11,132 bases of DNA, from positions 1,469 through 12,600 of the forward strand of contig DHMA01000071.1 in NCBI GenBank assembly GCA_002405555.1, given 5' to 3'. A program made the position numbers and the translations under genes. Each line of letters opens with the position of its first letter. Within the stretch, counting starts at the first letter, position 1. The notes beneath the pieces are model-generated. The model saw only the letters and a list, made by a program, of their open reading frames with translations. It was not told the origin of the DNA and ran no database searches. Shown here in pieces: positions 1 to 7,001 of this stretch. The stretch comes from Opitutia bacterium UBA4654. GTDB lineage: Bacteria; Verrucomicrobiota; Verrucomicrobiia; Opitutales; Intestinicryptomonadaceae.

Positions 1-1719
1 TACGTCCGCCTTGCCAGAAAGCGCGGCGTACAGCGCGGAGCACGCGCCCGCAGAGCCGCCCGCCAAGCCGATTTTCGAGGCGTCTATATTCCACTTTGCG
101 GCGTTCGCCTTTACGAAATCGACCGCCGAAACGGCGTCGGCAAGCGGCGCGGAAACGGGCGGGAAGATGTCGGCATCGACGGCGTCCTGAATGAAGCGGT
201 AGTCGGCGCAGACAACGGCTACGCCGCGCGAAAGCAAGGCGGGAATTTGCGCGGAAATCGCGGCGTCCACCGTCGAGCCGGAAGTCCAGCCGCCGCCGTG
301 AAAGTAGATTACGGCGGGCGTCTTTGACGTCGCGTTTTTGGGCAGCCACACGTCGAGCTTGTTCTTTGCGTGCGTTCCGTAGGAGAGGTTTTCAAACGTG
401 GCGGCGGGCGCGGAGCAGAGCTTTCGGGTCGCCATGTCGCCGAAAACGTATTTGTCGGCGGGGCGGCGACCGAAAACCGCGGCGACGGCGCGGAGCATTG
501 AGTCGCCGTCGCGCAGTGTGGGAATCAGGAACGAGCCTTCGGTGTATTCGTTCCAGCCGTTAATCAAAACGGCGCGGGGCGATTTTTGCGACTTTTCGGT
601 AAAGGCTTTGGCGTCGCGCAAAAGCGCTTCGAACTTGTCGCCCGTGGTGTTCGTCGCGATTGTCCCGTACGGGTATTCCGCCTTTTTCCACGGAAATTCG
701 ACGTCGGCGCGGCAGCGCGGCGAGCTGTCCCAGCCGCTTGTCGCAACGGGGATAAATTTCATCGGCGCGTTTGCGTAGAAGTTCCAAGTGAGCCTGTGGG
801 CGTCCGCCATCTGCGAATATTCGAAGACCCACTGGCGTTTTGCGGCGTACTTTCCGAAATCGGGAATCGCGCTCGGATTGACGTTGTAGTTGCTGAGCGA
901 ATCGAACTGCGCCGCCGCGTAGTCGTCGAAATTCTTTCTGCCGAAGACCATTCCCGACCAGTGCACGGGCTTGCCGCAATATTTTACGGAAACGGCGTCG
1001 GCCTTTTTCAGCAGCTCGCGCGTTTTTTCCGCGCCGCCCATGTCGGACATGAATTGCGCCGCCGCGAAAATCGAAAAATACGGCTTGCCGTCAACATGCC
1101 AATAGTTGGGCTTTGTGAAATAGTTTTTCGCGCAGTATTCAACGGCGTTCAGGAACTCCTGCGGAGTGCGCGAGAGCGGCTGCAACATCTGGCGCGGCTT
1201 GCCGTATTCGGGGCGGAACGCGTTGCGGCGGTCGTGGTAGCACCACATGATGGCGAATTTCATTTTGCCGCTGTTGGGGGCTTTCAGGAAGCCCTGTTCG
1301 AGAGACTCCGACATCGTTTGAATGCCGTCGCCGTAGAAGTACCAGTCGTACAAAAACACGTCGATGCCGCTGTTCGAGGCAAGCTCGATTTCCTTTGCGA
1401 GGTCGTCGGGCGACTTGCCGTCCAAATAGCCCATCAGCGGCTTCATCGGCTGCTTGTGCCCCTTGAAGCGCGGAATTGCGGTCTTGACAAATTCCCATTC
1501 GGTCCAGTTCTTGCCGAACCACTTTTCGCCTTCGGGATAAACGTGCCAGTGCGGGTAATAAACGCAGACAACCTCGGTTTTTTGCGCCTCCGCGGGCGTT
1601 TGGGCTTCCTGCCTGCTTTGTTCCGGCGCGCAACCAGCCAATCCGCACGCCAACACGGCGTACAATACTGAAATAAACGCGGTCGCTCTTCGTTTTGTAT
1701 TGGGAATGTTTTGTTTCAT
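1..1719 (-). CDS. Partial lipoprotein: GH99/WbsX-like glycosidase fused to an alpha/beta-hydrolase (esterase) domain
   Basis: The frame is open from the ATG at 1719-1717 down to position 1, giving 573 residues with the C-terminus outside the window. An in-frame stop lies just upstream at 1734-1732, so this is the first possible ATG. Residues 1-30 form a lipoprotein signal peptide with lipobox LAGC (Cys30). Residues about 50-420 match the GH99-like/WbsX style: an early YYPHWH at 54-59, then NWTEWEF, a GIDVFLYDWYFYGDG strand, and WNEYTEGS at 389-396. Glu391 and Glu394 have the spacing of the two catalytic glutamates I recall for GH99 (E-x-x-E within NEWHEG). From about residue 440 an alpha/beta-hydrolase begins, with the oxyanion motif HGGGW at 474-478 and the nucleophile elbow GGSAG at 554-558 (Ser556). 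Its acid and His would lie beyond the window. The likely role is glycan backbone cleavage plus removal of an ester substituent at the outer membrane or cell surface. The exact substrate is not readable. The WbsX relationship leaves some doubt whether the first domain hydrolyses or transfers sugar. Confidence 0.85.
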   Translation of the reverse strand, partial: MKQNIPNTKRRATAFISVLYAVLACGLAGCAPEQSRQEAQTPAEAQKTEVVCVYYPHWHVYPEGEKWFGKNWTEWEFVKTAIPRFKGHKQPMKPLMGYLDGKSPDDLAKEIELASNSGIDVFLYDWYFYGDGIQTMSESLEQGFLKAPNSGKMKFAIMWCYHDRRNAFRPEYGKPRQMLQPLSRTPQEFLNAVEYCAKNYFTKPNYWHVDGKPYFSIFAAAQFMSDMGGAEKTRELLKKADAVSVKYCGKPVHWSGMVFGRKNFDDYAAAQFDSLSNYNVNPSAIPDFGKYAAKRQWVFEYSQMADAHRLTWNFYANAPMKFIPVATSGWDSSPRCRADVEFPWKKAEYPYGTIATNTTGDKFEALLRDAKAFTEKSQKSPRAVLINGWNEYTEGSFLIPTLRDGDSMLRAVAAVFGRRPADKYVFGDMATRKLCSAPAATFENLSYGTHAKNKLDVWLPKNATSKTPAVIYFHGGGWTSGSTVDAAISAQIPALLSRGVAVVCADYRFIQDAVDADIFPPVSAPLADAVSAVDFVKANAAKWNIDASKIGLAGGSAGACSALYAALSGKADV

Positions 1720-1729
1720 GTTGAAATAT

Positions 1730-1758
1730 ATTCAAACGGACGGAAAACTTTTTGTCAA
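1730..1758 (-). promoter_or_regulatory. Putative sigma-70-type promoter of the glycosidase-esterase gene
   Basis: On the minus strand a perfect TTGACA (1758-1753) is followed after 17 bases by TTGAAT (1735-1730), which matches TATAAT at four of six positions. TATATT (1730-1725) is a better -10, but its 22-base spacing is too long. With the 17-base pair, transcription would begin only about three bases before the ATG at 1719. This is inferred from sequence alone. Confidence 0.35.
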
Positions 1759-1802
1759 GGAATATCGAAACATAAACTTGCGGCTTCCGATAATTACCGC
1801 CA

Positions 1803-1860
1803 GCCGCCGAAAACGGCGGCAATATCCCCGCCCACCCCGCAAAAATGCGGAAATTGCCGC
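1803..1860. other. Overlapping GC-rich inverted repeats in the divergent intergenic region
   Basis: GCCGCCG (1803-1809), an AAAA loop and CGGCGGC (1814-1820) form a compact hairpin. The segment GCGGCAAT (1816-1823) is also complementary to ATTGCCGC (1853-1860), and that outer stem encloses a small CCGC/GCGG hairpin (1837-1840 with 1847-1850). The two folds share bases 1816-1820 and cannot coexist. No T-run follows, so it is not a simple terminator. The 272-base gap between the divergent genes (1720-1991) otherwise holds only the putative promoters and an AT-rich stretch at 1910-1955. I see no convincing gene in it. Confidence 0.4.
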
Positions 1861-1955
1861 TCCGCCGCGCCGACGCAAAAAGACAATCGCGACAAGCCCG
1901 CAGGCTTTGAAATTTTCCAAAAATTCAAATTTAAAACCAACAAATCAATAATTGC

Positions 1956-1985
1956 TTGACCTCGGAATAAAATCGCACATAGGTT
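1956..1985 (+). promoter_or_regulatory. Putative promoter of the CE15-like gene
   Basis: TTGACC (1956-1961) is followed after 18 bases by TAGGTT (1980-1985), ending six bases before the ATG at 1992, which would give a leaderless transcript. An alternative -10 is TAAAAT (1968-1973), a better match to TATAAT but without a good -35. Which one is used cannot be decided by eye. Confidence 0.3.
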
Positions 1986-1991
1986 TGAAGC

Positions 1992-3251
1992 ATGAAAACA
2001 CTTATTTTTAGCATGGCGGCAACGCTCGCGCTTTTCGCGCCGCAATTCACCAGCGCAGAACAAAACGACATCTTGCAGCGCATCGACGGGCGCGGAGAAA
2101 TCAAGAGCGCGCTGGAATGGAGCCAAACCGCAGCCCCGATGATTATCGACTTCTTCGACTCCCAAATATACGGGGAAATTCCGCCGCGCCCCGATACAAT
2201 CAAGTTCGAGCTTCTCGAATCGTCCGACAACGCGCTCGACGGAATCGCGGTCCGCAAACAATATAAAATAACCGTGGGCGGTAAAAAGGGCGAGCATTCA
2301 TTCAATGTCCTGATTTACCTGCCCAAAGGCGCGGCGGAGAAAATCCCCGCGTTCGTCTGCCCCAACTTCTACGGCAACCACACGCTCACCGCCGAAAAGG
2401 AGGTTATCCTGCCGACCCACTTCATCAGGGCGGAAAAGAAAAATACCGACCGCGAAAAAACGCGGGCAACAAAAACCGAGAGAATCCCCGTAAGGGAAAT
2501 AGTCGCCCGCGGCTTCGGAATCGCCACATTCTGCTATAACGAAGGATACCCCGACTACATCACAAGAGACGGCGCAAAAGAAAGCGTCTACAAAATTTTC
2601 GACGACTCGCAAGCGCCCCAAAAAACCGCCCTCGCCGCATGGGCGTGGTGCAACATGCGCGTATTCGATTTGCTGGAAACAATGCCCGAAATCGACAAAC
2701 AGAAAATCGGGGTCGTCGGACATTCGCGACTCTCGAAAACGGCGTTCATAACGGGCGCGCACGACAAACGCTTCGCCTACGTCTGCGGAAACAACGGCGG
2801 CGCAAAGACGATAACGCTCATGCCCAACCTGCGCTTTAAGTTCTGGTTCTCGCAAAATATAAAAAAATACACAAACACCGCGACAACAGGCGTATCGCAA
2901 ACGGAGCTGAAAAAGGAGCGCAACAGCAGCCTCGAAATTCCGCCCGCCGACCAGTGGCACCTGATAGCGTGCATCGCGCCGCGCATGCTCTACATCGCGG
3001 GGTCTTCGGGCGACATCTACGCGCAGCCCGACATTCAGTGCGAAGCCGTCATGAAAGTCTCGCCCGCATATAGACTTTTCGGGGCGAAGAAACTGCCGAC
3101 CGAAGCCGACCTCGCTTCGGGCAAGCCGTTCTTCGGCGACATCGGCTTCCATATCAAAGAAGGCCCGCATAGCATAACCCCCTACGACTGGAACAGATTT
3201 ATGGACTACGCAATTTCGCGCGGCTGGAAACCAGTCCCGCCGAAGAAATAG
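1992..3251 (+). CDS. Secreted CE15-like carbohydrate esterase (glucuronoyl-esterase-type alpha/beta-hydrolase)
   Basis: This 419-residue protein has an N-terminal Sec signal peptide (hydrophobic residues about 4-20, cleavage likely after FTSA near residue 22). The body is an alpha/beta-hydrolase of CE15 type. The nucleophile elbow is GVVGHSRLSKTA, with Ser245 as predicted nucleophile and Arg246 as predicted oxyanion residue. APRMLYIAGSSGD follows the usual APRP strand and places Asp341 as a candidate acid. EGPHSITPYDW puts the catalytic His at 393, in the family's GGH-x-x-T-x-x-DW position. Known CE15 enzymes cleave esters of glucuronic acid, such as those linking glucuronoxylan to lignin. 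Two departures stand out: the usual SRxGK has Ser248 in place of Gly, and the DQH motif before the APR strand reads ADQWH. It may therefore be a diverged member with another uronoyl or acyl ester as substrate. It stands alone between a divergent neighbour and a terminator. The ATG has no Shine-Dalgarno sequence. Confidence 0.85.
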   Translation: MKTLIFSMAATLALFAPQFTSAEQNDILQRIDGRGEIKSALEWSQTAAPMIIDFFDSQIYGEIPPRPDTIKFELLESSDNALDGIAVRKQYKITVGGKKGEHSFNVLIYLPKGAAEKIPAFVCPNFYGNHTLTAEKEVILPTHFIRAEKKNTDREKTRATKTERIPVREIVARGFGIATFCYNEGYPDYITRDGAKESVYKIFDDSQAPQKTALAAWAWCNMRVFDLLETMPEIDKQKIGVVGHSRLSKTAFITGAHDKRFAYVCGNNGGAKTITLMPNLRFKFWFSQNIKKYTNTATTGVSQTELKKERNSSLEIPPADQWHLIACIAPRMLYIAGSSGDIYAQPDIQCEAVMKVSPAYRLFGAKKLPTEADLASGKPFFGDIGFHIKEGPHSITPYDWNRFMDYAISRGWKPVPPKK

Positions 3252-3327
3252 CGAAAGCTCCCGCTCCCCACAGCGGCAACGCGCCGACCCCCTCCGCGCA
3301 AGCCGCCAAGCACAACCCACATCACTT

Positions 3328-3366
3328 AAACGCGGAATCGCCCAAACGGCGATTCCGCGTTTTTTT
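3328..3366 (+). terminator. Rho-independent terminator after the CE15-like gene
   Basis: CGCGGAATCGCC (3331-3342) pairs perfectly with GGCGATTCCGCG (3348-3359) around a five-base loop. It is flanked by AAA and followed by a T-run (3360-3366). It sits 76 bases after the stop codon. Confidence 0.9.
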
Positions 3367-3415
3367 GCGTCCGCTTTGCGCGGAGTGAAGCGAATTGCGA
3401 ACGCGCCCGACAAAA

Positions 3416-3451
3416 GGCGGGGGAAGGAAAGTCTCGGCGGGCGGGAGGAGG
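3416..3451 (+). other. G-rich cluster in the 3252-3557 intergenic region
   Basis: The plus strand has a series of G-runs: GG, GGGGG, GG, GG, GGG, GGG, GG and GG, in a purine-rich context about 65 bases upstream of the TATAAT of the next gene. A two-layer G-quadruplex is conceivable but unproven. The rest of this roughly 300-base gap holds the terminator at 3328-3366, the promoter near 3518, a C-rich stretch at 3255-3320, and no convincing gene. Confidence 0.25.
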
Positions 3452-3494
3452 AAAAATAATTAGGCAAACTTGCGCGGAAAAAATACTTGCAAAT

Positions 3495-3523
3495 TCGGAC
3501 ACTCTGCCCTATCCCATTATAAT
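3495..3523 (+). promoter_or_regulatory. Putative promoter of the first PEP-CTERM gene
   Basis: A perfect TATAAT lies at 3518-3523, with a weak TTCGGA (3495-3500) 17 bases upstream as the only spaced -35. A leader of roughly 28 bases would follow, rich in A and C, without a Shine-Dalgarno sequence before the ATG at 3558. Confidence 0.5.
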
Positions 3524-3557
3524 CAAAGCACAAACCAACAAACTGTATCTGATTGTT

Positions 3558-5147
3558 ATGAAAGGAAAAATCCTGCTCGCAGCACTGCTCGGCGCGGCGG
3601 CTTCGTTCTCGCAAGCCGAAACAAAAACCGTACAGGGCAAGTATACCAACAACTCGGGTTCGAGAATGGACATCACGGGCGTCTCGGCGACGACCGACCT
3701 CATTCTGAACTCGACACCCAACGAATCCGCCAATCAGGGCGAGATGTACCGCGTAGCCAATAAAACGGTGAAGTCGATTACCGCAATAGATTCGAGCGCG
3801 GCGGACGGCAAGGGCGCGGTAAACGTCGCAAGCAGCGACCCTACCACCGGCATTACGGTTGACGCAAATTCGGCGACCGACGCCACGGCGATTTCTGCAG
3901 CTTCGTGGAAGCAAAACTACATGACGCTCGTTCTCACAAATTCGAGCGAAGACTACAAAAATGCGAACATCACCGTAGACTTCGGCTCGTCGCTTACCCT
4001 CAACGGCGCGAATGCCGACCAAACTCAGGCGATTTCCTTCGAGCACTTCAACGGCACGGTAAGCGCAAAAAACACGTACCTCAGCAATTCGGGCTCGACG
4101 GGAACATCGACGCTCTCGATTTCGGAAGACTCGTCGGTAGTTTGGAACGGCGGACGCCTCGAAACGGGTTCGTCGAACAAATCGAGCATAGAAATTTACG
4201 GCAACCTTTCGTTCAAATCGGGTTCGCAAACGACGTTCGTGGTCAAGGGCGGCGATTTCATCATCGGCGAAAACGGCACGTTTAAATCGACCAACAACAC
4301 GCTTTCAATCGACAACAACGCCACGGCGCACATCTACGGCACGCTCGAAATGGGCGGCGGAAGCACGCTCTGGCTCTACGGCAAAACCTACATCTACAAC
4401 AAGACGCCCGCGCAGCAGTTCACGGTCTACAAACTGAACGCGAAGTCGGAATTCATGCAGGCGACGGCGGACTCCAACAACGGCGTAAGATTCAAGAGAA
4501 CCGCAAACCTCGAATCTGGCGCGAACTGGACGGTTGACGGCATTGTTGACATCTACGGCGAAAAGGTCGGAACGAACGACCTCAGCATTACACGCGCCGT
4601 TCTCAACGTTGCAGCGGGCGCGAAATTCGTCGTTGACGAATCGAGCGTAGGCAACGCAAAAATCAGGCTCTGGGGCAACTCGGAACTCAACATCAGCCAG
4701 GAAAACGCCTTCACCGACGAAAACGGCAAGGGCATTCGCCTTGCAACGGCTCTCGCCGAATATTCCGAATACGGAAGCATCGTAAACCTCTACGCAACGC
4801 AGACTTTCCAAGACCTCTATGTGACGGCCGGCTCGAACCTCGAAATCTACCTGTACGACCTCGCGCAGCTGATTCTCGAAGGCGACGGACAGACGCTTTG
4901 GAACACTTCGGAAGACGGGCTTAAAATCTACAACTTCCGCGAAAACGCAATCTATGTAGGCACAAACGCCGCCAACGCGTCGGGAATCGCCAATGCGAAG
5001 TTCTACGACGCCGACGGCAACCTGCTCACAAACGTGCGCATAGGCGAAGACGGCTGGCTGACGGCGGCAATTCCCGAACCCGCCGAATGGGCTGCGATTT
5101 TCGGCGCAATCGCGCTGGGCTTGGCAATCTACCGCAGACGCAAATAA
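3558..5147 (+). CDS. PEP-CTERM-type surface protein, beta-rich Asn/Ser/Thr passenger (paralogue A)
   Basis: A 529-residue exported protein. Residues 1-20 are a Sec signal peptide ending FSQA. The passenger is rich in Asn, Ser, Thr and Gly with many short alternating strands (for example SIEIYGNLSFKSG and HIYGTLEMGGGSTLWLYG), as in beta-solenoid adhesins. It has no enzyme motif and no cysteine that I noticed. The C-terminus has the three-part sorting signal: PEPAEWA at 506-512, a short hydrophobic helix, then the basic end RRRK. In other bacteria such tails are recognised and cut by an exosortase, and the protein is passed to the surface or extracellular matrix. No exosortase gene is in the window. 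It resembles the gene at 5409-6983 throughout, with shared patterns such as the ENAF/KANAF segment, and has a closely similar terminator. The ATG follows an AC-rich leader without a Shine-Dalgarno sequence. Its specific role (adhesion, matrix or glycan display) is unknown. Confidence 0.9.
   Translation: MKGKILLAALLGAAASFSQAETKTVQGKYTNNSGSRMDITGVSATTDLILNSTPNESANQGEMYRVANKTVKSITAIDSSAADGKGAVNVASSDPTTGITVDANSATDATAISAASWKQNYMTLVLTNSSEDYKNANITVDFGSSLTLNGANADQTQAISFEHFNGTVSAKNTYLSNSGSTGTSTLSISEDSSVVWNGGRLETGSSNKSSIEIYGNLSFKSGSQTTFVVKGGDFIIGENGTFKSTNNTLSIDNNATAHIYGTLEMGGGSTLWLYGKTYIYNKTPAQQFTVYKLNAKSEFMQATADSNNGVRFKRTANLESGANWTVDGIVDIYGEKVGTNDLSITRAVLNVAAGAKFVVDESSVGNAKIRLWGNSELNISQENAFTDENGKGIRLATALAEYSEYGSIVNLYATQTFQDLYVTAGSNLEIYLYDLAQLILEGDGQTLWNTSEDGLKIYNFRENAIYVGTNAANASGIANAKFYDADGNLLTNVRIGEDGWLTAAIPEPAEWAAIFGAIALGLAIYRRRK
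5070..5147 (+). repeat. Sorting-tail DNA repeat, copy 1
   Basis: The last 26 codons including stop match positions 6906-6983 at 72 of 78 bases by my count. Two of the six differences change an amino acid (Ile/Val twice), three are silent and one swaps TAA for TAG. The passengers upstream are far more diverged. Confidence 0.85.
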
Positions 5148-5175
5148 AACCGCAAAATTTCAAAAAAAACAAAGG

Positions 5176-5203
5176 ACGCGCTCCGCAGGGAGCGCGTTTT
5201 TTT
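5176..5203 (+). terminator. Rho-independent terminator after PEP-CTERM paralogue A
   Basis: CGCGCTCC (5177-5184) pairs with GGAGCGCG (5189-5196) around GCAG, followed by seven Ts. The stem differs at one base pair from the terminator of paralogue B. Confidence 0.9.
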
Positions 5204-5224
5204 GCGCCGTTGTCAATAGCAAAA

Positions 5225-5325
5225 CAAAAAAACGGCTTGCGGGCGCAAAAAAACGGACAAAGCCAATTCTACAACAAATTACAATCAATACACTTGTGCA
5301 ATTAAACCGTTAAACAAAAAAACAG
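5225..5325 (+). repeat. Repeated CAAAAAAACGG A-tract motif upstream of paralogue B
   Basis: CAAAAAAACGG occurs at 5225-5235 and 5246-5256, exactly 21 bases apart (two helical turns). A copy with one change (CAAAAAAACAG) lies at 5315-5325. The 204-base gap at 5205-5408 is AT-rich, holds these repeats and the promoter, and contains no convincing gene. Phased A-tracts bend DNA, so a role upstream of the promoter is possible but inferred. Confidence 0.4.
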
Positions 5326-5344
5326 AAATAAATTGTTGATGAAT

Positions 5345-5372
5345 TTTCAGACCCCTTTTATTCTCGTATTAT
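5345..5372 (+). promoter_or_regulatory. Putative promoter of the second PEP-CTERM gene
   Basis: TATTAT (5367-5372), overlapping TATAAA (5370-5375), is the best -10. TTTCAG (5345-5350), 16 bases upstream, is a poor -35. The -10 lies 36 bases before the ATG, nearly the same as for paralogue A (34 bases), and the leader is again A-rich without a Shine-Dalgarno sequence. Confidence 0.4.
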
Positions 5373-5408
5373 AAAACCCCATAAAAGTTTTAACACAAAT
5401 ACATAACC

Positions 5409-6983
5409 ATGAAAAAACTAACACTAACCTCTATTCTCTCCCTGTTCGCGGCGTCCGCGGCTCTCGCAGCCACGACCGTGGACACCACCGTGATAGGCGG
5501 TTCGGGCGATTGGAATACCCGCGTATCAATCCCCACCGATAACAAGAACTACAACGTAATTCTCGACGGCCCTGCCTCCACAAAGGAAGGCACAATGTTC
5601 AGGGGCGCGGGCGCGACAATCGCCTCCCTCGACGGCGCGACGAACACGCCCGGAACCATGTCGGACGCAGGCAAAGTTCCCGCTTGGAACTTCACGGGAG
5701 ACCTGACAATCGACATCAATTCCGCGGAAGCGGGCGACATCACCGCGCTTACGACAGGCAGCAACCAATTTGCGTGGAACCTCGGAACGCTCACAATTAA
5801 AAACTCGCAGTCGAACGACTCCACCTACGCGAACGTCGATTTGGGAGCGCAGTTCAGAATGACGGTAAACTACCCGGCGTCGCAGGCATCAAAACTCGTA
5901 ATCGCGACAAACGCGAATCTGTCGGGACAGAACCTCGCCTTTGCGGCAAATTCCGGAGGCGGAGTGTTCTTTGAAAAAGGCGTCAAGGCAAACTATACCG
6001 TTTCGCAAACCCACATCGCCGGAAACGGGTTCTTTTCAATCGGCGAAAACGCGGTCGTCGACGCGTCGTCGAGAGAGCTTAGCTTCGACTTTTACAGCGG
6101 CTCGACGCTTAAAATCGCGGAAGGCGGAACGTTCAAAACGCAGAAAATGAACACGAACACGGGCTGGAACGCCGAAATAAACGGCAACTTCGAATACGTC
6201 GGCAAAAACCAACTGACGCTCGCGAACGCGTCTATTTCGGGCGGCAAATTCGTCGCGACGGAACTTACCAACGGCACATCCGCCCGCACGTTAATCAGTG
6301 GGGGCATGTCGGTTTCGAACGGCGGCACTATCGACCAAAAGGGCGCCCTCGAACTCAAAGGCGCGTCCTCGGAAAGCCTGGCGAGCCTCTCGGTCGACAG
6401 CAGCGCGGGCTACATCAAGCTCTACGACAACGTAGGCGGGGACGGGCAAAACTACCAAGGCAGACTGTTCCTGAGCGGCAACACGCAGCTTGTGATAAAC
6501 AAGGCGAACGCCTTCACGCGCATTTTGACAAGCGGCGCGACGGGCGACACAACACTCATGATGTCGGCGGCAAACAACTCGATAATCGTAAACGAAAAGA
6601 CGAGATTCGGAAACTTCTACTACTGGAACGGCGCAACGGAACTGACAATCGAACTTTCCGACACAAACGCCGACGCCAAGCTCTACATCGGCGGCATCTC
6701 GGTGGCTTCGGGCAACACGCTCACCATCGAAAACTTCGCCGACGACATGATTTGCTTCTGGACGAACGACGAAGACAAAGTTTTCGGCAAGTACGACACA
6801 ATCACGGCAAACACCGCCGACGGCACAACATACGGCAAGGGCGACCTCACTCTCGTAAAGGGAACTCTCGACGGCAAGGACGTATACTTCCTCAACCGCA
6901 TAAACGTTCCCGAACCCGCCGAATGGGCGGCAATTTTCGGCGCAATCGCGCTGGGTTTGGCAGTCTACCGCAGACGCAAATAG
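5409..6983 (+). CDS. PEP-CTERM-type surface protein, beta-rich passenger (paralogue B)
   Basis: A 524-residue exported protein with a signal peptide over residues 1-20 (MKKLTLTSILSL start, cleavage after AALA). The passenger is low-complexity and strand-rich, with repeated N-G and G-x-F/L-x-I patterns (for example GNGFFSIGENAVV, GGTFKTQKMN, SGNTQLVINKANAF), typical of a beta-solenoid. The tail has PEPAEWA at 501-507, a hydrophobic helix and RRRK at the end. It aligns by eye with the upstream gene in the same order: an early VILDGPASTKEGTMFR matching the upstream protein's LILNSTPNESANQGEMYR, a mid-protein SIGENA/IIGENG, and KANAF/ENAF. The two are therefore diverged tandem paralogues. No catalytic residues were recognised. 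It is probably transcribed alone, between the terminator at 5176-5203 and the one at 7002-7031. An exosortase encoded elsewhere would process it. Its ligand is unknown. Confidence 0.9.
   Translation: MKKLTLTSILSLFAASAALAATTVDTTVIGGSGDWNTRVSIPTDNKNYNVILDGPASTKEGTMFRGAGATIASLDGATNTPGTMSDAGKVPAWNFTGDLTIDINSAEAGDITALTTGSNQFAWNLGTLTIKNSQSNDSTYANVDLGAQFRMTVNYPASQASKLVIATNANLSGQNLAFAANSGGGVFFEKGVKANYTVSQTHIAGNGFFSIGENAVVDASSRELSFDFYSGSTLKIAEGGTFKTQKMNTNTGWNAEINGNFEYVGKNQLTLANASISGGKFVATELTNGTSARTLISGGMSVSNGGTIDQKGALELKGASSESLASLSVDSSAGYIKLYDNVGGDGQNYQGRLFLSGNTQLVINKANAFTRILTSGATGDTTLMMSAANNSIIVNEKTRFGNFYYWNGATELTIELSDTNADAKLYIGGISVASGNTLTIENFADDMICFWTNDEDKVFGKYDTITANTADGTTYGKGDLTLVKGTLDGKDVYFLNRINVPEPAEWAAIFGAIALGLAVYRRRK
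6906..6983 (+). repeat. Sorting-tail DNA repeat, copy 2
   Basis: This matches 5070-5147 at 72 of 78 bases. It encodes the PEPAEWA motif, the hydrophobic segment and the basic end. Confidence 0.85.
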
Positions 6984-6986
6984 ACG

Positions 6987-7001
6987 GCCGAAAAATTCGG
7001 C
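6987..7001 (+). other. Small hairpin directly preceding a terminator
   Basis: GCCGAA (6987-6992) pairs with TTCGGC (6996-7001) around AAA. It abuts the terminator at 7002, so the transcript would end in two adjacent hairpins. It could act as a 3'-end stabiliser. Confidence 0.4.

Noticed and set aside
586..1671. 361-codon plus-strand open frame opposite the glycosidase-esterase gene
   Set aside because: The composition is Arg/Val/Ala-rich without family motifs, while the minus-strand frame has a lipobox and two recognisable domains.
1139..1822. Minus-strand 227-codon frame overlapping the start of the lipoprotein gene
   Set aside because: It is out of frame with the supported protein and lacks domain-like sequence. 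The frame starting at 1719 has the lipobox and conserved motifs.
1700..1959. Two plus-strand frames of about 82 codons in the divergent intergenic region
   Set aside because: They overlap the start of the minus-strand gene, are basic and low-complexity, have no start signal, and occupy a region rich in hairpins.
2298..4229. 643-codon open frame on the minus strand across the CE15-like gene, the intergenic region and paralogue A
   Set aside because: It is Arg/Val/Phe-rich, crosses a strong plus-strand terminator and a promoter, and lies opposite two well-supported genes. It is an artefact of codon bias.
3558..6983. Possibility that the PEP-CTERM genes are autotransporters
   Set aside because: They have passenger-like repeats, but no C-terminal beta-barrel. 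The tail is a PEP motif, one hydrophobic helix and a basic end.
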